Source of the DNA: Chara braunii
Lineage: Eukaryota > Streptophyta > Charophyceae > Charales > Characeae
DNA: 29,250 bases
NCBI GenBank assembly: GCA_003427395.1
Contig: BFEA01000625.1
Coordinates: 232,987-262,236 of the forward strand
Reading direction: 5' to 3'
The notes under the pieces are model-generated. The model did not search any database, had not been told where the DNA came from, and worked only from the letters and a program-made list of their open reading frames with translations. The position numbers and the translations under genes are program-made. Position 1 is the stretch's first letter, and the number at the start of each line of letters is the position of its first letter. Below are positions 18,651 to 27,623 of this stretch, one piece after another.

Positions 18651-19120
18651 ATGTCATCATTGCAATGGCAAATCGTGCACAGGTGCCTGCCCACCAATAA
18701 CTGGCTACACGAAGCTGGAGCAGAAAGGACTAGCACGTATGTGGTGCCCCAGCTGCCTGCAGTCCTTCTTCAACAGAAAGATCCCAGAAACTACATAACA
18801 GATCTTCATGCATTGTCCAGGGGCGATTCTCACCTGGCGATGGTGGGGCTGGATATGGAGATGAACGGTGGGGGATGAGGACTGGCCAAGGGATTGGAGA
18901 GCTATACTAACAGGCTACAGCCTACTGGCCCCAAGGTCAGATAAATGAATTTAAAAACATGTTCCAACCGTGCCGCGGGCAATCCTGTTGGCCCTCTGGT
19001 GGAAGAGATTTGTGCTGGTCATGGACAAGGTAAGGGTGGCGGGACCCAAAACAACAGAACAAATAAAGTCACACGTACAATCAGAAACTTCAATTAAGGT
19101 GGCAGTCGGTGACAGCAAAA
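18651..19120 (+). pseudogene. LINE 3' relic: RT-associated zinc-binding region
   Basis: LQWQIVHRCLPTNNWLHEAG matches the start of the zf-RVT region at the C-terminus of plant LINE ORF2 proteins (W.i....LPTn..L). A frame change near 18730 leads to RMWCPSC, then (with a stop) QIFMHCPGAILTWRWWGW, which corresponds to the C-x2-C...ET..H.f..C core. Further on, DWRAILTGYSLLAPRSD and VPTVPRAILLALWWKRFVL correspond to the conserved LINE tail (R-x-i-x-l-x-x-x-W). Several stops separate these pieces. No RT palm is present upstream, so this is a 5'-truncated, decayed copy in + orientation. A similar but not identical fragment lies at 21823-22190. Confidence 0.6.
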
Positions 19121-20013
19121 CTGGCATTTTTTAACGACCCCACAAAATTCTAAAAGCAATAGCAACCTCCCGCAAGGAATGGTTAGGAAGCGAACAAGGG
19201 GGATGGATGGCATATGTCAAATGGGAAGGCAGGACTGAGGCGTCTAGACAGGGGATAGACAGTGTAGAAAAGGGGAAGATACAGAGGGCCTACAGATTAG
19301 TGTCCAACAGGTGGACGGAGCTGGACTGGACATTGCCACTCCGCCCCCCTTCCGACTTCCCAGACCCCTTTCTCCCACATGCTCTATCCCTGGTAGAGAA
19401 GGCATGGTATGGTTGCTAAAGGAACAAACAGACTAATTTGACTGAAGTAGTAGCTTCAGTCCCGATCGGAAAACAAAGCTTAAGAATATACTTCCAGACA
19501 AGCAGACACTCAGGATAGGATGAAGACAAGAGAGATTAGGAGGGGAGGTTGAAGAGGCTGAAGAAGGAGGTCAACCCTCTTGTGCCTGCCAGGGATGGTT
19601 GAACTCGCAATGAAGGTGGCCTGAAGTGACACTACATTACACTGATCATCTCAGACTTATGTTCGCAGTTCATTCTCGAAGGGTTTGGACACACAGACAC
19701 ATCCTGACATGCCAGCTGCCTGACACGGGATATAGTTAAAGGAAAAACGGTCCCCAAAATTAGATAGGGACCCAGTCTACCTCAACAGTTATCTCATCAG
19801 GTACTTCAGTATCTCAAATCTGTGTGTGAGTTCAAACCCCAGCTACAACCATTGGCAACAAGCTTCAAAATACTAGTATAAAGGTGAGTGGGTAGGTGGG
19901 CAGGCAGGCAGGTAGGCAGGTACCTGCATGCAAATAGGTGGATAGCCAAGCACAGCCAGCTACTTGTCTTTTTTCATCTTCTTTTTGTTTTCCGCCTTTT
20001 GGGAGGAAACAAA
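19121..20013. other. No gene seen; GGCA-type microsatellite
   Basis: A weak open frame at 19207-19419 (AYVKWEGRTEASRQGIDSVE...) may be further decayed LINE tail, but I cannot confirm it. An imperfect (GGCA/GGTA)n repeat occupies 19881-19922. Confidence 0.45.
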
Positions 20014-20327
20014 AACAAAATGACAGAGTAGGAGAACGGAAAAAAGAAGAAGGGGTAACTTCAGTAGAGTCACAAAAACGAGTTATAATTGCACTATGGG
20101 GGAAGATAAAGTTTGCAATTGCACTCGGCATATCTGGCGAGAAAACTGGGTTGTATACATTGCCTGAACTGCAATTTGAAACTGTATCTTGGCCGATAGT
20201 GCAATTATAACTCATTTTTGTGACTCTCGCGTAGCTTCCCCCCCAAAAAACACAAGGGACAAAACAACATCCACCAGCTCTCAGGGCAAACAGAATGACG
20301 GAGCAGAAAAACAAAAAAGAAAGAAGT
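20014..20327. repeat. Purine-rich direct repeats flanking the foldback element
   Basis: 20014-20053 and 20289-20327 are similar in direct orientation: both contain AACARAATGACRGAGYAG followed by A-rich sequence and GAAG. The foldback element lies between them. They could be a degenerate duplication of the insertion region. Confidence 0.5.
20067..20226. mobile_element. Foldback/MITE-like element with 31-bp inverted ends
   Basis: 20067-20097 (GAGTCACAAAAACGAG, then TTATAATTGCACTAT) is the reverse complement of 20196-20226 with one mismatch. Similarity between the arms continues inward, with AAGATAAAGTTTGCAATTGC on the left against AAGATACAGTTTCAAATTGC on the inverted right arm. Most of the 160 bp can therefore fold on itself. 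There is no coding capacity. The size and structure fit a non-autonomous DNA element. I see no clear target-site duplication, so the superfamily is unassigned. Confidence 0.7.
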
Positions 20328-20675
20328 GGAGGACAAAACCGCTATCAGGCGGTTTCCTTTGCGAGATGTTCCCCTCCATCACCGCTCACCATGCACCCAC
20401 CCACGTGGCTACCCTCACCACGTTCAATAGCAGGCTGTGAACGAACTGGTGGAAAACCTGTTCTGCACACACCCTACCCATGGATCCACCCCGTCCAATA
20501 ACCCCCACACATTTTCACGCCTTGTTTCGGCGTGCAGTGGACCATCGTTCTCCCCCCGCAGCCAATGCCACTTAAGGGTTAGGATACGTACTCAGAAATT
20601 CTAGCAAAATACGAGAATCTCAGCAAGTCACTTAGTCCAGCGGCGAAACTAAGAGAACTGTAGGTCTTTCAGTCT
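20328..20675. other. No gene seen; copy of a dispersed 25-mer
   Basis: 20561-20585 (GCCAATGCCACTTAAGGGT and following) repeats the 18587-18612 sequence. Nothing else is recognisable. Confidence 0.5.
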
Positions 20676-20755
20676 GATATTAGGCTGTGCGCCCTCATTT
20701 GGCTGGCTCTCCAGACATCTCCAGACATCCAAATGAGGGCGCACAGCCTAATATC
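20676..20755. repeat. Perfect 27-bp inverted repeat
   Basis: 20676-20702 begins GATATTAGGCTGTGCGCCCT, and 20729-20755 is its exact reverse complement. The 26-nt spacer holds a 10-bp tandem, CTCCAGACAT twice. Perfect arms in otherwise decayed surroundings suggest recent origin. Confidence 0.9.
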
Positions 20756-20847
20756 CCGACAACGTTGAATGCTCATAGAAGGGAACCAATTTATCAGGTT
20801 GAGCCGCGTGTTCCCATACCCAACCCTGAGGATAAACCAGCAATTGT

Positions 20848-20945
20848 AAATTTTGGACCATTTCTCGATTTATGTGTGTCATCCTTGAGCAGGGGCCATG
20901 CTAATCTTCTCTGTATCGTTTTTCAACAGATGTCCCAATGGAAAC
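20848..20945 (-). ncRNA. U6: U6 snRNA-like gene or retrocopy
   Basis: Read on the - strand, the sequence contains the hallmark U6 core: GATACAGAGAAGATTAGCAT (with the ACAGAGA box and AGC triad), GGCCCCTGCTCAAGGATGAC, then AAATCGAGAAATGGTCCAAA. U6 base-pairs with U4 and U2 and forms the catalytic centre of the spliceosome. The core is nearly that of plants, with a change in the internal stem-loop tip (GCTC for GCGC) and two changes in the segment after GACAC. The 5' stem-loop is poorly kept, and the region before ACAGAGA is several bases short. The 3' end runs into AAAATTTAC rather than a T run for Pol III termination. I see no TATA box or upstream sequence element on the - strand near 20970-21010. 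A pseudogene or LINE-made retrocopy is most likely. A divergent functional gene is possible. Confidence 0.75.
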
Positions 20946-21822
20946 AACCGGCAATTTGTAAGCAGGAACAGAAATAGAAAAAGGATGAAGACTGTGTACT
21001 CAGGTACATAAACAGGCATCAAAAGATGGATGAAGGAGTGAGTCGGTCATTGAGAGGCAGACTGCAACTCCCTGGCGAAGCAAAAGAACTGCTCCACACG
21101 TTTCCCAACCAGAGGCTTGAAGGATTCAGGACATAGATCATTTTCTATTCTCCATGTTTCCCAGCACGTGCTGCTCCCCACGAATAGATTGGAGCAATTG
21201 TTCCCCTCCCCCCCCCCCCCCCCCCCAACCCAAAAAAAAAAAAGAAGAGAAGGCAAGAGATGTTGGGAGTGCTTATAGCAGAACCCGTGGCTTGGGACAA
21301 TCCCAGCACGCAACACTCGCACCCAGGAAAAAGGAATAGCCTGTTAAAGGGACAACAAGAGTTGACTTCGCTTCCATAAGCTCCTACATTGTTCTGCCAT
21401 GGATTGTAAGAGCTTTTAAGTCTGCGCCGTCCAAGTCCTAGATGACTGCCACATTACCCACCTCTACTGATGACCAGGAGTTACCGAAAGTTCCTGCCCG
21501 AAAACGTGGAAAGGAATGACCTGCCTATGATCGAATAGAAGGGTTATCAAACAAAGGTTGTGTTATTACTTTTAATCTGACAGACGGAGGAGGTCGTAGT
21601 CATGAAGAGAGCTCGATGCTATGCAAGCAGAGTTACATTGCATATAAAGAGCAACGAAAGAGAAAGAAATTAAGAACAGATTCACACACACAACGGCATA
21701 CATCATTGGCATTAAGCGAGCCTTCTACACCTCCTGCGACCAATCCGTTTTTTCTCGTACTCATGTAGGCAATGCGCATATGCATAACGGTAAGTCCCGC
21801 AAGATATGGATGTGAAAAGTTT
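20946..21822. other. No gene seen; C and A homopolymers
   Basis: A run of 19 C (21208-21226) is followed closely by 12 A (21232-21243). The remainder shows no recognisable gene or element. Confidence 0.5.
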
Positions 21823-22190
21823 GAATACTCTCAGCCAGAACTGATTTTCCAGTGTCCACCTGTGCATACCTTTTGGGAGCGCTGGCGGCAGCTCACTACC
21901 CAGCATGGACTCCCGTGGCCCCGGGACTGGCAGCCCTGGATCATGATGGGGGCACTGGCGGGAGAAGCCATGTGGGGGATGACGAAGGAGCAGCTGCATA
22001 TTGGGGAACTATCAGGGCGGCAGCGTTATAGGCGGTGTGGTGTTGCCGCAATGAGGCTGTACAGGAGGGTCAGGCCTCCGCGCCAGCTAAGATTATGGCC
22101 TATTTTCAGGACAACTTGAGAACGGTGCTAGGAGCAGGATTTCAGAAGGATTGCCCCTGTAGACCACATGCCCTTCGTGCGGGTTGGGGC
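21823..22190 (+). pseudogene. Second LINE 3' relic (zinc-binding region)
   Basis: YSQPELIFQCPPVHTFWERW (from about 21823) has the E-x-x-x-H-x-F-x-x-C-P-x-x-x-x-F-W pattern of the zf-RVT region of plant LINE ORF2, with the His position as Ile/Phe here. WPRDWQPWIMMGALAGEAMW follows. After a frame change near 21990, the other frame reads YWGTIRAAAL, a TAG, then AVWCCRNEAVQ, the typical W-g-t-i-R-x-x-x-L-x-a-x-W-x-x-R-N-e LINE tail. The WPRDW phrase is shared with the relic at 18651-19120, so both probably come from one family. It is 5'-truncated with no RT palm nearby. Confidence 0.62.
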
Positions 22191-22951
22191 AGTGTACCTG
22201 GCTCTCGCCCGTGTTGATACGGGGCTATTGTTCGGCTCACTCCTCAAACCGGGGGCGAGATAGGTCCAAAATGAGAGGTGAGGCATTGCTAGCAGGGGAT
22301 AGCAGAAAAAAGAGCGGTCATGTGCATTGCATAGCAAAGAGTTCAGGTGTGGGGGGAGCTATATAAAAAAAGTCATAAAAATATAGGGCATGAGGGATGA
22401 TGCAGGGACAATATTAGTGGATGCTGAACTTAGGACTGTTGTCCCTGGTGACACTGATAAGTCCGTGATAAACGTGTAAACTTTGGGAACTTCTCGCACA
22501 TTGTCAATCGGATGACGGGTACTAGGTTAATGGGGTAGTATGAAAAGTATGGAAAGTATCAAGACATCATGCTTACTATGGGACATATACGGAAATGTGA
22601 CTTCAGGATTTGCCTTCACGTGAGTTCCTAGCCTGGAGCGGGCCCGGTCTTGGGGAGCGCATAGCACACGCGCGGCAACTTGAGGCGCTGGGTGACTCCA
22701 TGTTACAGGCTGACGTGGTATACACACCCGACTCGTGGTGAAGCCAACGAGTACTCCATGGCTACATTCATGTTCCGCTCAGTAAGACTATAGCCACCGA
22801 TCTTCCATCTAGATGGTAAACGGCGGTTTTGGCTAAGGAAGTAGCTCATCACTACCGGCATAGCCAGTGGACTTCAGCGGAGGCAGCCCCGGGTCAATGC
22901 CAAAGTGAGTGTATCGATGCGTTCAATTGTCGCTCCGCAGATTCGTGGAAG
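22191..22951. other. No gene seen
   Basis: This may include 3' untranslated sequence of the preceding LINE relic. The A-rich stretch at 22365-22385 (ATATAAAAAAAGTCATAAAAATATA) could be its tail. No other structure is recognised. Confidence 0.4.
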
Positions 22952-23133
22952 TTTTTCCAGTGATGACCGGCCATAAGCTAAGAGGGATCGAAGACATTGC
23001 CAACCACAGCCGTATGCACGATAGCGAACTGGTCAGCCTATAATGTATGGAGGAATCTTTTTCAATGACGTCTGGCCAAGTGGGATCGACGACATAGCCA
23101 ACCAGAGTCGTATGTACGATAGCGAACTGGTCA
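22952..23133. repeat. Imperfect tandem duplication, about 98-bp period
   Basis: GGGATCGAAGACATTGCCAA...GATAGCGAACTGGTCA (ending 23035) recurs as GGGATCGACGACATAGCCAA...GATAGCGAACTGGTCA (ending 23133), with a few substitutions and a less conserved segment upstream. Confidence 0.75.
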
Positions 23134-23260
23134 ATAAAGGTCGGTGAGAAATACTTAGAAGGAAAATGAGAGTCGTAGAATTTCCACACAGTAGGGGAGA
23201 AAGCGATTTACATTACCTATCACTATCAGGTCATCAGGAGACATCGCCCGTATTCTACTC

Positions 23261-23835
23261 AGGCCAATAAGGTGTTGACCTAGGGATGAAAATCTCAATC
23301 ACTGACGGGTGATAAGAGGACGAACGTAGGACTGGGTGGGGTTCGCAAGGGGAGAAAGATTGGAGAGGGCAGGCGAAGAGTGAAAAAAAGGAAAAAGATA
23401 TGACAAGCCACCACTAGACAGCTGGCGCAGCGATCAGAAAAGTCAGTATGGCAACTCAGGCCAATAAAGGTTGACCTAGGGATGAAAATCTCATCGCAGA
23501 TGGGTGATAAGAGGATGAATGTACGACTGGGTGGGGTACGCAAGGGGAGAGAGAGTGGAAAGGGATGGCGAAGAGATGAAAAAGGGACGTAGATATGACA
23601 AGTCACCACTAGACAGTTGGCGCAGCGATCGGAAAAAAAGGGTGATTCGGATTCTTGATTGCTACACAATGGAGGGGAGAGTGGGACACTTTATCATCTG
23701 CACACGATGCTATTCCTTGCCTTAGCACAAATAAGGTGGTGACCTAGGGACGAAAGGCTAAAGCACTGACAAGTGACAAGTGAACGAACATAGGTTTGGG
23801 TGGGGTAAGTACGAGGGCAAGTCATCACTAGGGTT
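23261..23835. repeat. Tandem repeat, 197-bp unit, about three copies
   Basis: Copy 1 starts AGGCCAATAAGG at 23261, copy 2 at 23458 and a more diverged copy 3 at 23725. Each contains GACCTAGGGAYGAAA, a GACTGGGTGGGG-like block and, in the first two, CACTAGACAG followed by GGCGCAGCGATC. Copy 2 carries about 70 extra bases before copy 3. Open frames through it on either strand are repetitive and not genes. Confidence 0.8.
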
Positions 23836-24711
23836 GACGTCAACACATAACAACACATATCATGCTCAATTTTTCAGATTTTAAAGCCCAAAAGAGGGAC
23901 GAACTGGTTGAATAGTTGACGGCCAGCGAATGAAGATCAAACTACTGGAGAAGGGAAAGAGCATAATAAGGAGCAGTGGTAGCGTCTTAGACAGTATTTT
24001 TAGCTAGACGCCAACCACTGTGGGAAAGAGGAGATAAAGGACTTGGCAAATATTTGTGTCACACATCCATCGCCGAATGGAGATTGATGAGCTCCTAATG
24101 GGAGGAAGGGGAGAATAGGAGGGTGGAGAAGAGGTAAGCAGAAGGAGCAGAAGGAGTTACCAACTAGGAAGCAGCCAAAAAGGGAATGAGAAGCAAGAAC
24201 GGAGGCAAGAGGAATTTTAGACAAGGGGCAACTTCTGGAGGTAGCATTGAAGTTACAGCAAAGAGCGACAGAGGAAGTAAAATGCATTTCCAGGTGATAT
24301 TCTTCCAACGATCTGCCTCTCCTCCTCCCCCCTCCTCCCTCCCCTCTCCCATTAGCCCCTTCCTCCTTCACTCAGGTGCCCCCCATCAGGATTAAATCGC
24401 CTGTACCGCAAACTCTACAATCATAAACATAACAAAGTTGAAAGGAATAATCAAGGAATAATCAACTCTAGCAAAAAAGATTCACTGTCTAATTTTGATT
24501 ACCATCAAAGTTTTTCGTGAAGCTTAGAGTCAATATGAAACTGGGATACAAGAAAATGCAAGGAGGGGAATCTCTCCTCTTCTATCAAGGAGCTATGCGC
24601 CACACGATGTTCAAGCAACTTGCTTCCACCCCGTACACCAGACAAACGGGCCGCATGGCCCCCAGGCCCTCATTGCCTGCCACAAAGTAAGTAAGATCAA
24701 CTGTAGCTGCA
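23836..24711. other. No gene seen; likely LINE 5' flank
   Basis: There is a purine-rich stretch (24090-24260) and a CT-rich tract (24305-24375). No exon or element could be supported. Part of 24400-24711 may be the 5' untranslated region of the LINE that follows. Confidence 0.4.
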
Positions 24712-26769
24712 ATGCAAATTGAAACGCCCAACACACAGCAAACCTCAAAAATCAACGCAGCAGCAACAACATGGTGGCCAGTCAATGTATTACAAATTGG
24801 GGGAATAGGTGGGGTGGAGGGATCAATTCAGAACGGACCACGCAGTCAGAAGGAAGCAGGGGAATCACGCCTCCCTCATTTGTTTCCAGTACCACAGCAG
24901 CCCTGCCAGACACAACCTGCACGAGCTTCAATGGTTGTGATTTCAACAGGGGAACGAGACCACAGTTCAAAGGGAATGCATCCTATTCAGGATATAATCA
25001 TGGGGGAAGGGGATGATGAAATCTTGACAGAAGAGGAGAAAGTGTCGGAAAACAGGAAAACAGAACTGAGCAGAGATCACCAAACCCACACATCTGGGCA
25101 ACCATCGTGGGCTTAAAAAGTCAGAGAAACTCTGCAAGGAAAATCTCTAATAATTTTGCGCCCATCAGTCAGTGATCCAGATCTGCCTGCCGAAGAATTA
25201 AAAATCCCATTAAAGAATTTGTCCTCTGCACGCGCTTGCTTGCTTACGCGTTTTCTTTTACCCTCAGAACAGAAAGTAGTTGATCATGGTGGAAGAAAGT
25301 AATGAAGCCGTTTCCGGCAGATAAATTGACACGAAGGGATACAATATACACAAAACATGCCAGCAATTGGATCTTCTATAACGACAGTGCACATCGATCT
25401 GTCAATGATAAGATAAAGTGGCTTTGTAAGCGACTGGAGGCAATGAAAGACAGTCCGAAGGCGGTACAAGAGTTTTTCCCAATCCAACCTGTCACCCCTA
25501 TGGTATTCACGGTCCTCAGCCTCTTTGAGCAGGATAAGAAGAGAATGGATGGATGGAGGAAGCTCCAATGGATGGATCAGATGTACGCATATACCCATGC
25601 AGCCAAAAAAGGTAGGGCCCGAGGAAAAACGAGATCAAATGATGAAAGATTATTATTGGGTCGAACTCAGACACATTCCGGTGAAAGTACAGGCGGCTTT
25701 CATCCATGATTTCGACCAGCACTACAGGATAGTGGATTTCATTGATCCACTTCGGCCATATGTGGCTAAGAGAGATGACCATGTTATGCTGGTTTTAGAC
25801 TTACCCAATGATCAACCGTTTTCACTGGATGACGTCATTCTGTTCAAAATGGGTGGGAGATTGTATCAAATTCACACAGCACACAAGTTCAGACCGTGGT
25901 GCTTTAAATGTAGAGCATATGGCCAGCTTTGTACGGAATTTGCATGCCCAGAACACCCCCCACACTCTTCAGGAGCGGATGGAGTACTGAAGAAGGATAT
26001 TCATCGACCCAACAGATGGCTGTCATGTTCCCCAGGATATGAGGGATGGGTGTATGTGGATGATCAGTCGCCAGGAGGGCAACCATGTGGATGGAGTTGG
26101 GAAGGTAGAGAAGACTCTCGTCGATCGCCAAGGCCGCCTACAGAACGGAAACCTCCAAGTCAGCCCCCAGGACACAGCAACCGAGTGACACAATCACAAA
26201 AAACCAAACCGTCAACTATGGCGGGGGCACAGGTAGGGGGAGGCGGGGAAGGGGACAACAACACAAAGAGCAGAGCAGCAAGCGGTGTGACTAAGACAAA
26301 GCAGAATGGGGGTCACTTGGGACCTCAAGCCACCTACTATTTGCCAACAAATAACAGGTTCAACATCCCGGGTAAGGGGGAAGAGGTCAAAGGGCAAGGG
26401 GAATCTTCATTGAATGGACAAGGAACAACGATCTTAAAACAACAATGAACAATGGGCCAAGCAGACCCGAAAAAAGGAAAAGGCAAAGGAAAAGGCAAAG
26501 GAAAAGTGCAGAATTCTAGAGAAATCCTTAAGGACGAATCAGGTAAAGCTCCAATGGATCTTGACCCATTGAAGGATGCATTTGGTACTCAACCGATGGA
26601 AGTGGACCCAATCCTGGGAGCCCCCCCAATGCCAGAGATGCCTAGCAGCGACTCTCCATGGCAACCACATTCAGAAAATAGAGTTTCAGAACTCAAGACT
26701 GTGGTGGAGTGGCTTCTGGAGAATCTCAAGATTCAGTTTTCGGGCACACATACAACAAAGAAGCGATAG
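24712..26769 (+). pseudogene. LINE ORF1, nucleic-acid-binding protein
   Basis: ORF1 would coat LINE RNA. The recognisable core is in the 25525-26448 frame: VELRHIPVKVQAAFIHDFDQ, HVMLVLDLPNDQPF and KFRPWCFKCRAYGQ then FACPEH. The last is a CCHC-type knuckle in which His is replaced by Gln and the final spacing is altered, so zinc binding is doubtful. An earlier part (25302-25640, KHASNWIFYNDSAHRSVNDK) lies in another frame, so at least one frameshift falls near 25600. A low-complexity N-terminal frame (24712-25116) ends in a stop. A single in-frame TGA (26446-26448) separates the tail, which has a KGKGKGKGKGK repeat and runs to 26769. I judge this ORF1 by position and the W-C-x-x-C pattern. 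Confidence 0.6.
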
Positions 26770-26894
26770 AGTCAACAACTATGTTGTGTTCTCATACTCA
26801 TACTAAAGTAAGAAAGGAAACAGAGGAAGACAAGGGGCCAAAAGGCCTGGAGGAAGAGGAGAGCAGGGGAGAGTTAGATTAAAAGTTAGCGAAA

Positions 26895-27452
26895 TTGACT
26901 ATGGTCGAAAGGACAAACACAGACAATGACACAAGGGATCTTCCAAAACCCCCAAGGACACCTCACTCCGCTCCGCCAGATGGGGATCTGGTTAGCAGGC
27001 GACAAAAAATGCGTCAGCTGATAGTCAATGGACATGCAAGATTGATATTGTCAACACCGGGAGTAGTAGTCCTACCAGTGAGACACAAAGAAGGGAGCTG
27101 GGAAGTAGGCTTGTACGAACCACAGGATGCTCTCCATGGTGAAGTGACGGTGCAAGGCATATCATTGTGCATCCTCTCTTCAGCGAGAGGGAAACTGACA
27201 GGTGAGGCTAGACTCAAAGATCAGGTTGTCAGTTTTATTAATGAGCAGCTTCCACTTGGTGGTTTGCCGATGGTTATACTAACAGAAGAACCTCACAGAG
27301 TAACAACAAGAGACGTGTATATCAAGTATGAACAGGCACGTACAGTCGACCTGCGTTGGTTCAATCAACAAATATTATGTGAACTTCAACAATTGAAGGC
27401 AAAAGCCAGTGAAGTTTGGACGGAGGTCAACGTCAGTATTTTGTTGTCTTGA
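26895..27452 (+). CDS. Unidentified 185-residue ORF inside the LINE
   Basis: An uninterrupted frame lies between ORF1 and the endonuclease. It starts MTMVERTNTDNDTRDL, has a polar first third, and then becomes globular-looking (ARLILSTPGVVVLPVRHKEG, LHGEVTVQGISLCILSSARG, VVSFINEQLPLGGLPMVILT). I do not recognise a family. It has no transmembrane segment, zinc motif or RT/endonuclease box. It could be the C-terminal part of ORF1 or an N-terminal extension of ORF2. The next frame, after stops at 27450-27600, begins the endonuclease. Being stop-free while its neighbours are broken makes it worth noting, though 558 bp open can arise by chance preservation. Confidence 0.45.
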   Translation: MTMVERTNTDNDTRDLPKPPRTPHSAPPDGDLVSRRQKMRQLIVNGHARLILSTPGVVVLPVRHKEGSWEVGLYEPQDALHGEVTVQGISLCILSSARGKLTGEARLKDQVVSFINEQLPLGGLPMVILTEEPHRVTTRDVYIKYEQARTVDLRWFNQQILCELQQLKAKASEVWTEVNVSILLS

Positions 27453-27623
27453 CTAATAACAAATGGCTTGTTGGAACAAGGGGGTCCCTTGGAAGGGGCC
27501 TTATGGATGAAGCTGTAGAATCAATAATTAGGATGGATTTACAGATACGGATAGGGATTTAATTAAGTGATGGAAAGGATTAACACTTTAGATGTGTTGT
27601 ATAACAAGGACAAATAATGGAAA

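Noticed and set aside
23261-23835. CRISPR-like array
   Set aside because: The whole 197-bp unit repeats, without short repeats separated by unique spacers, and the context is eukaryotic.
26050-26075. YVDD in LINE ORF1, like an RT active site
   Set aside because: No other RT motif surrounds it. It lies after a zinc knuckle and before a low-complexity tail.
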